DNA from: Lachnospiraceae bacterium UBA2860
GTDB taxonomy: Bacteria; Bacillota; Clostridia; Lachnospirales; Lachnospiraceae
Direction of reading: 5' to 3'
Assembly: GCA_002350625.1 (NCBI GenBank)
Contig: DEFE01000004.1
Span: 18,780 to 82,779, forward strand
Length of the DNA stretch: 64,000 bases
This document shows, piece by piece, positions 33,535 to 43,400 of this stretch. The translations under genes and the position numbers were made by a program. Position 1 is the first letter of the stretch, and each line of letters starts with the position of its first letter. Under the pieces are notes generated by a model that worked only from the letters and a program-made list of their open reading frames with translations, was not told where the DNA came from and ran no database searches.

Positions 33535-34674
33535 ATGCAAGCAGAAAATAAAAACCCCGCCGCAGCCGCTGCGGACCGGAATCAGGTCATTATAAAAACC
33601 AGCGTCATCGGCATCCTCACCAACATCCTGCTCGCGGCCTTTAAAGCCGCGGTCGGCATCCTTTCGCACTCGATCGCCGTCACCCTCGACGCGGTCAACA
33701 ACCTGTCAGACGCCCTCTCGTCGATCATCACGATTATCGGGACGAAGCTGGCGTCGCGTCTTCCGGACAGAAAGCACCCGCTCGGGCACGGCCGCATCGA
33801 ATACTTAAGCGCGATGATCGTATCCGGCATCGTTCTCTACGCCGGTATCACGGCCCTCGTCGCGTCGGTGAAAAAGATCATCACGACGGAGAAGGCGGAC
33901 TACAGCCCCGTCTCCCTCCTCATCATCGCCGTGGCGATCGCCGTAAAGCTGGTGCTCGGCAGATATGTGAAGGGCCAGGGCGAGCGGGTCAACTCCGGGT
34001 CGCTCATCGCGTCGGGCTCAGACGCCACCTTTGACGCGATCCTCTCCGCCTCCGTGCTCGGCTCCGCCATCATCTACCTCGCATCCGGCGTGTCCCTCGA
34101 GGCCTATGTCGGCGTCATCATCGCCATTTTCATCATCAAATCGGGCATCGAGATGATGCGGGAAACCCTGAGCGAGATCCTGGGAGAGCGCGCGGACAGC
34201 GAGCTCACGAAGAAGATCAAGAGCCTTCTCACCGAGGTGCCGGAGGTCAGGGGCGCCTACGACCTCTTCGTCCACAGCTACGGGCCCGACAGAAACTACG
34301 CGTCCGTGCACGTGGAGCTCCCGGATACCATGACGGTGCAGGAGGTCGACAAGCTCACAAGAAAGCTGGAGATGCGCGTCTACAGGGAGACCGGCGTCAT
34401 TCTCACGGGCGTCGGCGTCTACTCCTACAACACGAGCGGCGGACCCGCGGCCGAGATCCAGAACGACGTGCGGAAGCGCGTGCTCTCCCACGACTGGGCC
34501 CTGCAGCTGCACGGCTTCTACCTCGACGAGGAGGAAAAGTCGATGCGCTTCGACGTCGTCATGAGCTTCGATATAGCCCCGAGGGAAGGTCTCGCCATCC
34601 TCTGCAAAGAAATCCGGGAGGCTTATCCGGAGTATACGCTGCAGATCGTACCGGACGTCGACATCTCGGACTGA
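33535..34674 (+). CDS. Cation diffusion facilitator (CDF) metal exporter
   Basis: Integral membrane metal/proton antiporter of 379 residues with six helices in the first 215 residues and a cytoplasmic domain after. The metal site is visible as DAVNNLSD in helix 2 (H/DxxxD type) and the Asp pair in SGSDATFDAI in helix 5. The cytoplasmic half contains two ferredoxin-like units, the second (about 300-379) beyond the usual CDF length of about 300, so this belongs to the longer subgroup. Mn, Fe or Zn is possible; the Asn/Asp-rich helix-2 site leans toward Mn or Fe. The ATG at 33535 has GGGGG 9 bp upstream; an earlier in-frame ATG at 33472 lacks an SD. Confidence 0.88.
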   Translation: MQAENKNPAAAAADRNQVIIKTSVIGILTNILLAAFKAAVGILSHSIAVTLDAVNNLSDALSSIITIIGTKLASRLPDRKHPLGHGRIEYLSAMIVSGIVLYAGITALVASVKKIITTEKADYSPVSLLIIAVAIAVKLVLGRYVKGQGERVNSGSLIASGSDATFDAILSASVLGSAIIYLASGVSLEAYVGVIIAIFIIKSGIEMMRETLSEILGERADSELTKKIKSLLTEVPEVRGAYDLFVHSYGPDRNYASVHVELPDTMTVQEVDKLTRKLEMRVYRETGVILTGVGVYSYNTSGGPAAEIQNDVRKRVLSHDWALQLHGFYLDEEEKSMRFDVVMSFDIAPREGLAILCKEIREAYPEYTLQIVPDVDISD

Positions 34675-34724
34675 CCGGAGGGTATCGAAACGCAAGCAAG
34701 AAAGACCGGGAGGACCCATCCTGT

Positions 34725-35666
34725 ATGTTTTTATCTGCCCGTAAAATAACGAAAATGGCGGCCGCCTTCTGCTTTGCGGCACTTTTTCTATGCCTGTCCC
34801 CCGTCTCTGCCCCGGCCGCAGCTGCGGAGACCTCCGAAACGGACGGCCCCGTCGACGAGGCGGCGCTCGAGGAATACCGCTTCGAGAGCATGGAGGCCTA
34901 TGTGAACATGATCCGGCCGATCGCACGGAAGGTCGGCCTGAAATACAACTATCTGCCCTCGGTGCTCGCCGCGCAGTGCATCCAGGAAACAGGGTACGGC
35001 GGCTACACCAGTACGGGCACCGCCTCTATGATCTACTACCACAACCACCTGGGCATGAAGACCAGCATGATCAACAGCACCTGGGCGAAGCATTCCGTCT
35101 GGCCCGGGCAGAGTTATCTGAAGCGCACGCCCGAGTGGTACGGCGGGCGCCTGACCCACATCACGGACAGCTTCCGGATCTACAAGAGCGCCGAGCAGTG
35201 CCTGACCGACTATGTCGCCTTCATGACCTACGCCCGTCTGCCGGGCGGCGCCTATAAATACAGATACGACGTGATCGGCAATCCGTCCTATGCGAAGACG
35301 ATCGAGGCCGTCCGCGCGAACGGCTACTGCACGGATCCGAACTACTCGAAAGCCGTCATAAGGCTCATCAATAAATGGAACCTCACCGCCCTCGACAAGG
35401 GCTTCGGCATCCGCGTCTCCCGCATCAAATTGAACCGGAAGAAGCTGCTTAAGCTGAAAAAGGGCGCTTCGTATCAGCTGAAAGCGACCACCTACCCGCG
35501 CAGCGCGCCGATCCGCAGCATCCGGTGGAAGAGCTCCGACATGAGCGTCGCTTCCGTGTCGTCAAAAGGAAAAGTGCGCGCGCTTAAAAAAGGCACCGTC
35601 ACCATCACCGCCACAAGCCGCGACAATAAAAAAGCGTTCGCGGAAGTCCGCATTCGCGTAAAATAA
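34725..35666 (+). CDS. Secreted glucosaminidase (GH73) with C-terminal Big_2 domain
   Basis: Exported peptidoglycan hydrolase of 313 residues. Signal peptide to about residue 34, then a GH73 domain (about 55-225) with the catalytic Glu in QCIQETGYGG (E88), the NHLGMKTS block, TDSFRIYKSAEQC and NGYCTDPNYSKAVIRLI. A Big_2 Ig-like domain ends the protein (about 230-313, SDMSVASVSSKGKVRALKKG). It would cut glycan strands during wall turnover. The Big_2 unit closely resembles those of the SGNH esterase and the papain-like protease of this window. It lies 50 bp after the CDF gene with no terminator between, so some readthrough is likely. SD GGGAGG. Confidence 0.9.
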   Translation: MFLSARKITKMAAAFCFAALFLCLSPVSAPAAAAETSETDGPVDEAALEEYRFESMEAYVNMIRPIARKVGLKYNYLPSVLAAQCIQETGYGGYTSTGTASMIYYHNHLGMKTSMINSTWAKHSVWPGQSYLKRTPEWYGGRLTHITDSFRIYKSAEQCLTDYVAFMTYARLPGGAYKYRYDVIGNPSYAKTIEAVRANGYCTDPNYSKAVIRLINKWNLTALDKGFGIRVSRIKLNRKKLLKLKKGASYQLKATTYPRSAPIRSIRWKSSDMSVASVSSKGKVRALKKGTVTITATSRDNKKAFAEVRIRVK

Positions 35667-35738
35667 AGGCGAAAAGTAAGGGCGAAAAGCAAGGGTATCA
35701 AGCGGACGCACGCCGCCAGCCAGAAGGAGAGACCGCTC

Positions 35739-36596
35739 ATGCACTCTACAGAACCTCATATTTCCGGAGATTCCCAGTATTTCATCCATCTTCCGAGCAC
35801 CGCCGCGAAGCGGGTTTACCTCTATCCCGTCGTCCTCGGCATCTTCCGCTACGAACCCGCTTACTACGTGCGCCGCAGCCACTACGACAACTATCTCCTC
35901 ATGTACATCAACCGCGGCACATTGACCCTCGTCTACGAGGGCCGGCAGAGCCTCGTCCGGGAGGGGCAGGTCGTTCTCCTTGACTGCCACAAGCCGCACG
36001 AATACGGCAATCCCGGGCCGGGAACCCTCGAGATCTACTGGCTGCATTTTCAAGGCTCTCTCGCCCCGGAATTCTACGCGCTCATCACCGAGAGCGGAGG
36101 CTCCATCCACACGCCCTTAAACCCCTACCCCTTCACGCATCACCTGCGCCGGCTCTACGAGCTGTACCGCACCTCCGCGCCCATCCAGGAGGCGGAGCTG
36201 TCGCGGCGGATCACCACGATGCTCTCGGAGCTCATCGGGGCCCGCGCCGGACAGAACAATAGCGAAAATGCCGCCTCCGAGATCGCGGAGAACGGCATGG
36301 CCTACATCAACGAACACTTCCGGGAGGACATTTCCCTTGAGATGATCGCGGAGAACGCGGCGCTCAGCCCCTACTACTTCACCCGCATCTTCTCCCAGGA
36401 GACAGGCTTCACGCCGCATCAGTACCTGATCGCGACGAGGCTCAGCTTCGCGAAGTACCTGCTGCAGAGCGGCGAGATGTCCGTAAAAGAGATCGCCTTT
36501 CACTCGGGCTTCCACTCGGAGAGCAGCTTCTGCGCGACATTTCGAAAATGGGAAGGCATCACGCCCGGCGCCTACAGAAGCAAAATCCGGCACTGA
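35739..36596 (+). CDS. AraC-family transcriptional regulator
   Basis: DNA-binding regulator of 285 residues. The N-terminal cupin sensor domain (about 25-135) contains RGTLTLVYEGRQ and LLDCHKPHEYG. The C-terminal double helix-turn-helix (about 190-285) ends FHSEASFC-like, FRKWEGITPGAYR, the standard AraC signature (here FHSESSFCATF). It converges on the ABC transporter operon, whose binding protein is arabinose/ribose-like, so control of sugar uptake in response to that sugar is the best guess. Two imperfect copies of GCGAAAAG[T/C]AAGGG lie just upstream (35669-35695). SD AAGGAGA. Confidence 0.88.
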   Translation: MHSTEPHISGDSQYFIHLPSTAAKRVYLYPVVLGIFRYEPAYYVRRSHYDNYLLMYINRGTLTLVYEGRQSLVREGQVVLLDCHKPHEYGNPGPGTLEIYWLHFQGSLAPEFYALITESGGSIHTPLNPYPFTHHLRRLYELYRTSAPIQEAELSRRITTMLSELIGARAGQNNSENAASEIAENGMAYINEHFREDISLEMIAENAALSPYYFTRIFSQETGFTPHQYLIATRLSFAKYLLQSGEMSVKEIAFHSGFHSESSFCATFRKWEGITPGAYRSKIRH

Positions 36597-36639
36597 CCAT
36601 CCGTGGGATAATCCGCCGGACGCACCGGCACAAAAAAGA

Positions 36640-36665
36640 GGATCCGAAGCGGATCCCCTTTTCTT
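36640..36665 (+). terminator. Bidirectional terminator between AraC gene and ABC operon
   Basis: GGATCCG-AAG-CGGATCC (36640-36656) is followed by CCTTTTCTT on the plus strand and preceded by six A (32-37), which become T on the minus strand. It can stop both convergent transcripts. Confidence 0.65.
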
Positions 36666-36692
36666 ATGCCGTGATGGAGCTTTCGCCGCCGA

Positions 36693-37679
36693 TTATTCAG
36701 CGTCCTTGCCCATGACTTCCTTGTAGTCTTCCGGTGTGACAACGATCGCGTCGACAGCTGTCTCAAGCGCCGGCTCCTCGCCGTTGATGAGCTGCATAAG
36801 GACATTGACGGAGCCCTCGCCGACCTGGAGAGAGGAGAAGTACGCGGCAGCCTTCATGCAGGTGCCCTCAGCGCCCTTGTCATTCCACTCATCCTTAGCC
36901 ATGTAAGCGCCGAGACCGACGACGCAGGCGTCAGCATCGAGGCCCTGTGTCTCAAGTGCGCGGCAGGCACCGATCGTGCCTTCTTCGTTCGCGCCCGTGA
37001 CAAGCCATGTCTTGATCTGCGGATTCGCTGTGAAGACAGCTGCGGAAGCCGTGTTGCCCTTGTCAGTCGTGCCGTCATAGTCCGCGAAGAAGATGCGGTC
37101 TTCCGGGAAATCCGGGCACAGCTCTGTGAACTTCGCAAATTCGCCTTCTGCACGCGGGACGCAGCTGGAAACCGTGTCCATCGTCATGATGAGGACGCCT
37201 GTGTCCTCCTTGTCAAGAAGGTCATTGTCCTTCGCATAGTTGGCAAGCCACTCGCCGTTCGCTTCGCCGATGACGTAAGCGTTGATGCCGACCCACGGAG
37301 CCAGCTTATTGCCGTCCGCATCTTCGAGCGCATCGTCGGCCGCGACCATCGGGATGTCGCCCGCTGCGTCAAGAGCTGCCTGAGAGAGCGTCTGATCCGG
37401 GATGCAGGTGACGATACCGGTCGCCTGATTGGCTACGGCATTGTCGATGGCCTTCAGGTACTCTTCCGGATTCATCTTCGCATCGACATACACGAACTCA
37501 CCGCCGAGCGCCTCGACAGCGTTCTTCGCCGCTTCGCCTTCGTCGATGAACCATGTCTGATCGCCGGCCTTGTAGATGCCGTAGACCAGGAGCTTGTCGG
37601 CATCGTCCGCGAAAGCGGTTCCCGCCGAAAGGCCCGTCACCATTGCCGCCGCAAGTAACGCACTCACGAGTTTCTTCAT
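36693..37679 (-). CDS. Sugar ABC transporter substrate-binding protein (AraF-like)
   Basis: Extracellular binding protein of 328 residues, type I periplasmic-binding fold. Signal peptide 1-24 (TAFADDADK); no lipobox Cys is visible, which is unusual for a Firmicute binding protein. Similarity by eye is highest to the L-arabinose-binding protein: the segment IKTWLVTGANEEGTIGACRA corresponds to the hinge region of AraF, and VVAADDALEDADGN-type text to its sugar-binding loop. The sugar is therefore probably L-arabinose or a related monosaccharide. It is the last gene of the ATPase-permease-binding protein operon. SD AAAGGAGG. Confidence 0.85.
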   Translation of the reverse strand: MKKLVSALLAAAMVTGLSAGTAFADDADKLLVYGIYKAGDQTWFIDEGEAAKNAVEALGGEFVYVDAKMNPEEYLKAIDNAVANQATGIVTCIPDQTLSQAALDAAGDIPMVAADDALEDADGNKLAPWVGINAYVIGEANGEWLANYAKDNDLLDKEDTGVLIMTMDTVSSCVPRAEGEFAKFTELCPDFPEDRIFFADYDGTTDKGNTASAAVFTANPQIKTWLVTGANEEGTIGACRALETQGLDADACVVGLGAYMAKDEWNDKGAEGTCMKAAAYFSSLQVGEGSVNVLMQLINGEEPALETAVDAIVVTPEDYKEVMGKDAE

Positions 37680-37771
37680 GTTTCTTTCCTCCTTTGTTGG
37701 ACATTTTGAAAAAACACCGGGTTACTTCACTATCTGCAGGGGATGCGTTCCTCCCCAAACATTCTCTCTCA

Positions 37772-38770
37772 TCACTTGATATTCTTCATGGAAGCCTCGA
37801 GCAGTTCCTTCTCGCGTCTCTGCTTGCGGATGTAGTCCGACGTGAGCGCGAAGAGAAGCAGCGCGCCTCTGGCGACGTACTGCCAGAAGGTGGAGACGTT
37901 GACCATGATAAGGCCGGTATTGAAGGCCTGGATCAGGATGACGCCGAGGACCGTGCCGAGCATGTCGCCCACGCCGCCCGCGAAGGAGACGCCGCCGAGG
38001 ATAACGGCCGTGATGGCGTCGAACTCGAGGTTGACATTGGCGGCCGGCTGGCCGGAATTCATTCTCGAGGAGAAGACGATGCCGCCGATCGAGGTCAGCA
38101 CGCCGATGATGATGAAGCAGGTCGCGATGATCCGCCGCGGATTAAGGCCGGCAAGTCTCGCCGCCTCCTTGCTGCCGCCGATCGCGTAGACACTGCGGCC
38201 GAACTTGGTCCTGGCAAGAATGAAGCCGAACACGGCGAAGGCGATGATCATGAGCCAGACGGAAAGCGGGATCGTGAGGAAGCGGAGCTTTCCGATCGCC
38301 AGATACGCCTTGTCGCTGATGGACACCGGCTTGCCGTCGCAGATGATGTAAGCGAAGCCGCGCATGACGTTCTGCGTGACGAGCGTGGCGATGAAGGCTT
38401 CGAGCTTGATGCTGTTGACCATCCACGCGTTGAAGAGGCCGACCAGGACGCCGCCCGCGAGCACGATGAGGATCGCGACCGCGATGTTGAGCCCCTTCGA
38501 CAGGAGCAGCGCCGCCAGTGTTCCGGAGAAGGCGGCCAGCGCGCCGGGCGAGAGGTCGTTCTGGCCCGCGATGATCAGGTAGGTGTGGCCGACGGCCACA
38601 AGTCCCACGAGGGACGCGGCGATCATCAGGTTGACCATGTTGGTCCAGGTCAGGTAGTTCTTATTGAGAATGGTGAACAGCGCAAATACCAGCACGATGG
38701 CGACGAGCAGGATGATCTTGTCTCCGCCGATCAGACTTAAGAAACCGCTCTTTTCTTTCTTGTTTTCCAT
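37772..38770 (-). CDS. Sugar ABC transporter permease (AraH/RbsC-like)
   Basis: Inner-membrane permease of 332 residues and about 9-10 helices, BPD_transp_2 family. Family text includes GQNDLSPGALAAFSGTLAALLL and AIGGSKEAARLAGLNPRRI, the coupling loop that contacts the ATPase, and AVILGGVSFAGGVG-type residues. It starts immediately (1 bp) after the ATPase stop codon and is followed after 92 bp by the binding protein gene. Two permeases form the pore with the double ATPase. Confidence 0.92.
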   Translation of the reverse strand: MENKKEKSGFLSLIGGDKIILLVAIVLVFALFTILNKNYLTWTNMVNLMIAASLVGLVAVGHTYLIIAGQNDLSPGALAAFSGTLAALLLSKGLNIAVAILIVLAGGVLVGLFNAWMVNSIKLEAFIATLVTQNVMRGFAYIICDGKPVSISDKAYLAIGKLRFLTIPLSVWLMIIAFAVFGFILARTKFGRSVYAIGGSKEAARLAGLNPRRIIATCFIIIGVLTSIGGIVFSSRMNSGQPAANVNLEFDAITAVILGGVSFAGGVGDMLGTVLGVILIQAFNTGLIMVNVSTFWQYVARGALLLFALTSDYIRKQRREKELLEASMKNIK

Positions 38771-40270
38771 TTATTCGTCCCCCATCATTCCAAGACTCAG
38801 CAGCCTGTCTTCCGTGGCGTCCTCCCGGCTCACCTCGCCGACGATCCGGAGCGACTTCATGACCAGGATTCTGTCGGAAAGGCCGATGACCTCCGGCATC
38901 TCCGAGGAGATCAGGATCACGCCGAGGCCCTCCCGCGCGAACTCGCAGATCATGTTGTAGAACTCGGATTTCGCGCCGACGTCGATGCCCTTCGTGGGCT
39001 CGTCGAGAATCAGTACCTTCGGATTTGTCGCGATGCCGCGGGCCACGATGCATTTCTGCTGGTTGCCGCCCGACAGCTCGACGATCTTCTTATCGGGAGA
39101 GGGCGTCTTGATCTTGAAATCCCGGATGCCTTTGTCCGCCGCTTCCGTCTCCTGTTTTACGGATATGACGCCGAGGCCGTTCGAGTGCTTGTCCATGAGC
39201 GCGATGTTGATGTTGCCCGCCACGCTCAGGTTGCTCAGGATACCCTGCAGCTTTCTGTCCTCCGGCACGAGGACGATGCCGTTGTCCATGGCCTCCTTCG
39301 GGGAGCGGTTCACGATCTTCTTTCCCTCGAGGATCACTTCTCCGCTCTTCATGGGGTCCGCGCCGATGATGGCGCGCATGAGCTCCGTGCGGCCCGCGCC
39401 GACGAGTCCCGAGAAGCCGAGCACCTCTCCTTTGTGGAGCACGAAGGAATTATCCTTCACGTAGTCGGAGGACACGCCCTTCACTTCGAGAAGCACATCC
39501 CCGATCTTGTCGTTTCTCTTCAGATCCGCGAAGATGTCTCCGAGGTCGCGCCCGACCATCATGCGGATCATCTCCGCCTCGGTGACCTCGCCGACCGTGA
39601 CCGTGTCCACGTATCTGCCGTCCTTAAAGATGGCCACCTTGTCCGCGATCTCCTGGATCTCCGCCATGCGGTGCGAGACGTAGATGATGATCTTGCCCTC
39701 GCTCTTCAGCTTGCGGATGACCGCGAAGAGCGCGTCGATCTCGGCGTCCGACAGGGAGGCCGTCGGCTCGTCGAAGCAGATGACCTTCAGGTTCTCACGG
39801 CTGTAGGCCTTCATGATCTCGACCATCTGCTGATAGGCGATGGACAGATCCTTTACCTTCGTCGTCGGCTGGATCGGGAGGCCGAAGTCCTTGATGATCT
39901 CCGCGGCCATCCGGTTCGCCTTCCTCGTGTCGATCACGCCAAGCCCGTTCGCCGGCATGCGCCCCAGATAGATATTTTCCGCGACCGACAGCTCAAGGAG
40001 AATCTGTCTCTCCTGATAGATGATGCTGATGCCTTCCTCGATCGCCTCGTGCGGGGAGGAGAAATGCTTCTGCTCGCCGTTCAGCCAGTACTCGCCCTTG
40101 GTGGGCTGGTAGTCGCCGTTCAGGACCTTCAGCAGCGTGGACTTGCCGGCGCCATTTTCGCCTAAGAAAGCCAGCACCTCGCCCCCGTACGCTTTGAAAT
40201 TAATATCATCGAGCGCCTTTACGCCGGGAAAATACTTCGATATACCCTTGAATTCAAGTACACTGCTCAT
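38771..40270 (-). CDS. Sugar ABC transporter ATPase with two ABC domains (AraG/RbsA/MglA-like)
   Basis: Cytoplasmic ATPase of 499 residues with two nucleotide-binding domains in one chain. Domain 1 has Walker A GENGAGKST (about 36-44) and Walker B VICFDEPTASLS. Domain 2 has the degenerate Walker A GLVGAGRTE and the signature LSGGNQQK, then LILDEPTKGIDVG; that asymmetry is typical of RbsA/MglA. It powers uptake through the permease at 37772. The ATG at 40270 is chosen because GGAGG lies about 8 bp upstream; a longer frame to 40378 runs through the leader hairpins. Confidence 0.93.
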   Translation of the reverse strand: MSSVLEFKGISKYFPGVKALDDINFKAYGGEVLAFLGENGAGKSTLLKVLNGDYQPTKGEYWLNGEQKHFSSPHEAIEEGISIIYQERQILLELSVAENIYLGRMPANGLGVIDTRKANRMAAEIIKDFGLPIQPTTKVKDLSIAYQQMVEIMKAYSRENLKVICFDEPTASLSDAEIDALFAVIRKLKSEGKIIIYVSHRMAEIQEIADKVAIFKDGRYVDTVTVGEVTEAEMIRMMVGRDLGDIFADLKRNDKIGDVLLEVKGVSSDYVKDNSFVLHKGEVLGFSGLVGAGRTELMRAIIGADPMKSGEVILEGKKIVNRSPKEAMDNGIVLVPEDRKLQGILSNLSVAGNINIALMDKHSNGLGVISVKQETEAADKGIRDFKIKTPSPDKKIVELSGGNQQKCIVARGIATNPKVLILDEPTKGIDVGAKSEFYNMICEFAREGLGVILISSEMPEVIGLSDRILVMKSLRIVGEVSREDATEDRLLSLGMMGDE

Positions 40271-40338
40271 GCATTTCCCTCCGGATCCCTTGCGGGGATC
40301 CATCCTCTGACAGTCGTCTCTATCAGCATCCGCTGCTG

Positions 40339-40392
40339 TCCGGCAGGCACCTGCCGGATGCAAATGCCGCAGCCTCATGCCGGCGGCATTTG
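40339..40392 (-). promoter_or_regulatory. Two consecutive hairpins in the ABC operon leader
   Basis: The roughly 130-base leader holds two perfect hairpins: CAAATGCCGC (40361-40370) pairs with GCGGCATTTG (40383-40392), and TCCGGCAGG (40339-40347) pairs with CCTGCCGGA (40350-40358) around CA. No T run follows either, so they are not plain terminators. They could be an operator, an mRNA-stability element or an attenuator. Confidence 0.45.
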
Positions 40393-40404
40393 GCTCCAGA
40401 TATC

Positions 40405-40433
40405 ACTATAAAGAATCACAATTCATGATACAA
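40405..40433 (-). promoter_or_regulatory. Promoter of the sugar ABC operon
   Basis: On the minus strand TTGTAT (40428-40433), a 17-bp spacer and TATAGT (40405-40410). Imperfect dyad symmetry around TCATGA (40423-40428) overlaps the -35 and may be a regulator site. Confidence 0.55.
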
Positions 40434-40455
40434 TATTGAAATTTGCCCACTTATA

Positions 40456-43400
40456 TCAAAAAATTGCTCTGCCGTAAAATATTGCGTTCTGGTGCGCGGG
40501 ATCCCGCTTCGTCACCTCCGCGAAATAGGCGGCCGCCTTGTCTTTCCGCATGAGGCCGAGATTGCCGAGCCCCATGAGGTAGTAGCAGTGCGCCTCGTTC
40601 CTGCGGGTCAGATCGTCCTCGAAGATTAAGAAATCCGGCAGCGAGACGGCAAAGTAATCGATGCGCACCTCGTCCCGCAGATGTCTCTCGCCGTAGTCGA
40701 TCAGCTTGTTGAAGCAGGCGCAGGCCGCGCGGTGCTCCCCGAGCTTCTCGTAGGCGAGCCCTTTATAGAGGATCATGTCGGCGGGCTGGTCGTAATAGTA
40801 CATCATGCCGGCCGGCTCGTCGGTGCCGAGCGTCGCCTTCTCATAGGAGGCCCGCGCGTCCGCTTCGCCGAGCGCCTCCTTCACCTCGCCGAGGAGATAA
40901 TGGATGTTGTTGTCCTTCGTGCCTTCGAGGCGCCCCTCGCCGAGATTCAGCGGATACTCGAGCGCTTTTTCGAGGAGCTCCTTCGCATAGGTAAAGTCTT
41001 TTGCCGCGATCGCCTGCTTAGCCATTTCCGTAAGGGCGGCTTTATACTGTCCGGACACCTTGCCTTCGGCGCCCTCCCAGGGGCGGAAGGTGTGCCCCAT
41101 GATCGTGTCGTAGCAGTCCTTGTGCCTTCCGGCGCTGTTGAGCAGGGTCACGTACTCGATCATCAGGTCGTCTCTCAGCGTGACGAGCGCCGGCCCGCCT
41201 TCGCCGCCGAGCGCGTACTTCTCATAGTGCGCGAGCCGCTCTTCCACGCTCCGGTTCAGCTTCTTGTAGAGCTGGTCAAGCTCGAGGAAGACGCGCGCGT
41301 CCTTCGTATTAAGCGCAAATGCCTTCTCCATGGCGTCGAGCGCCTTGTCCGCGTCTCCGCGCTTGTTGTAATAAGCGATCGAGAGGTTTCTCAGCACGGT
41401 CGGGAAGGTGCCGTCCTTTTGCGCGGACTGCTCAAAGAGCGCGATGGCGCGGTCAAACTGCAGCTTGTCGTAGAACAGGCAGCCGAGGTAGTAGGGCGCT
41501 TTGGCGCCGTCCGGATTCACGCGGATGGCGTCCGCAAGCACCGCGATGTCCTCGAGCTTGTTGGGGAAGGTGTAGGCGCTGTCCGCCGCCTCGGCCGCGC
41601 GGTACGCTGTAAGGCCGTCTCTCCCAGCTTTCCCGAGATAATATCCCTCATAGTAGCGCAGCATCGGCTTTTCTTCCCCGCAGGCGCCGAGCACCGCGAG
41701 CGCTTCCTCATAGAAGCCCGCCTCCGCGTAGTCTCTGGCGGTCATGAGGAAATTCTCATGAAAATGGCGCATGAGCGCGGTGAGCGCTTCGCACGCTTCT
41801 CCCTCAGCGCCGAGCGCTGCCGTGTAATTCTCTCCCTCCGCGCCGGCAAAGATCCGCTCGAAGCCGGAGAGGAAATCGAAGGGATCCACTTTCAGATTCT
41901 CACAGATCCACGCGGATGCATCCTCTCCCCGGCCGAGCTTCCTTAAGAGAACGGCCTTAAGTCCCCGCGCCTTGATGTTGTGCGCATTTTTGACGAGGCC
42001 CTTCTCCACGAGCTCGAGCGCCTCGGCATACATGCCCTTCCGCGCCGCGATGGCCGCGAGGTAATAGAAGGACATCTCCTGCTGCTCGTTCGTCCAGGTC
42101 GCCTTATAGAACGCGTCGAACGCCTCGTCATACCGCTCCTCATAGAAGAGGACAAGGCCCAGGTTGTAGTAAGCCTCCGAGTCGTAGGGATTCGGATTCT
42201 TCCAGGTGAGGCGCTTCACCGCTTTCTTGAAATGTGCCTCCGCCTCCTCATAGCTGCCTCTCCGCATGAGAAGCGACCCGTAGGCGTTGTTGATGCGGAT
42301 GTCGCCGGGATCTCTTTTTAAGCCCTCGAGATAATAGGGATCCGGCAGGTAGGTGGCGTGCCTGTACTGCTCGATGTGCAGTCCCGTGAGGAAGAGCTCC
42401 TCGTTCGTCCGGATCTCCTCCGGCATCTTTGCCGCCTCGGCGGGCTTCGCCGCCTCGGGGATGCCCTGCTCCTTCGGCGCGTATGCCACGAGCACGCGGC
42501 CGCTCTCACCGTCGAGCACTTCTACCTTGAGATCGCTTTCCTTCTCAGGCGCGCATGCCGCCATTTTGTCGAAAACCTTGACGGGAGAGATGTCCGCCGT
42601 CTCCGCGAAGACCTCTCTGCCCTGATCTCTTAAGACCACTTTCGCGCCCTTCCGCTCGGAGGTCGTATAGACGCGCACGCGCACCTGCCCGTCCGCCGCC
42701 TCGAGGTTCACCATGGCGTCGATCGTGGCATTTTTGACATACCCCACCTGCTTGTAGGGCATGAAGTACTGTTTAAATGTCTTCTCCTCGAAGGGCTTCA
42801 GCCATGTGAAGTCCGGCTGGTTGTCCGTGTAGACGCCGGTCATGAGCTCGATGTAGGGGCCGTCCTCGTCCGTGAGGTTCCTGTCCCAGGCCTTGCCGAA
42901 GTCGCCTGAGCCCCAGGTCCACTGCTTTTTGCCCGGGGAGATGTGGTGATCCGCCACGTGCAGGATGCCCGCCTCCTTCGCGTAGTCATAGCCGCCCACG
43001 AAATCATATTCCGACTTCTCCGCCATATAGGAGGTCGGCACCGGGATGTTCTTATACCGGGAGATGTCCACGCCCTCGCTGTAGTCGTGCTTGTAGTAGA
43101 CGCCCGTCGCGATCGGGAAGCGGGACACGTCTCTCTTCCCGTGGTCCATCACGTTGTGCACGTCCGGCGGGAACACGGACTGCGTGTGGTCATTGACCGC
43201 CACGGCCGGGTTTGCCCACCACAGGAAGGTCTGCGGCGAAGCGGTGCGGTTGTAAAGCTGCCCGCGGATTTCGATGTAGGCTTTATCCGGATACAGCGTA
43301 AAGCCGATGATCCCCTTCGTCCCGTACATCTGGTCCACGTCGTGCACGAGGAGCGTTTTGCTGCCGTCGGCGTTGTCGCGGATGAGATGATCCACCGGCA

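Noticed and set aside
39185..40165. 326-codon plus-strand frame opposite the ABC ATPase
   Set aside because: The minus strand has full Walker and signature motifs.
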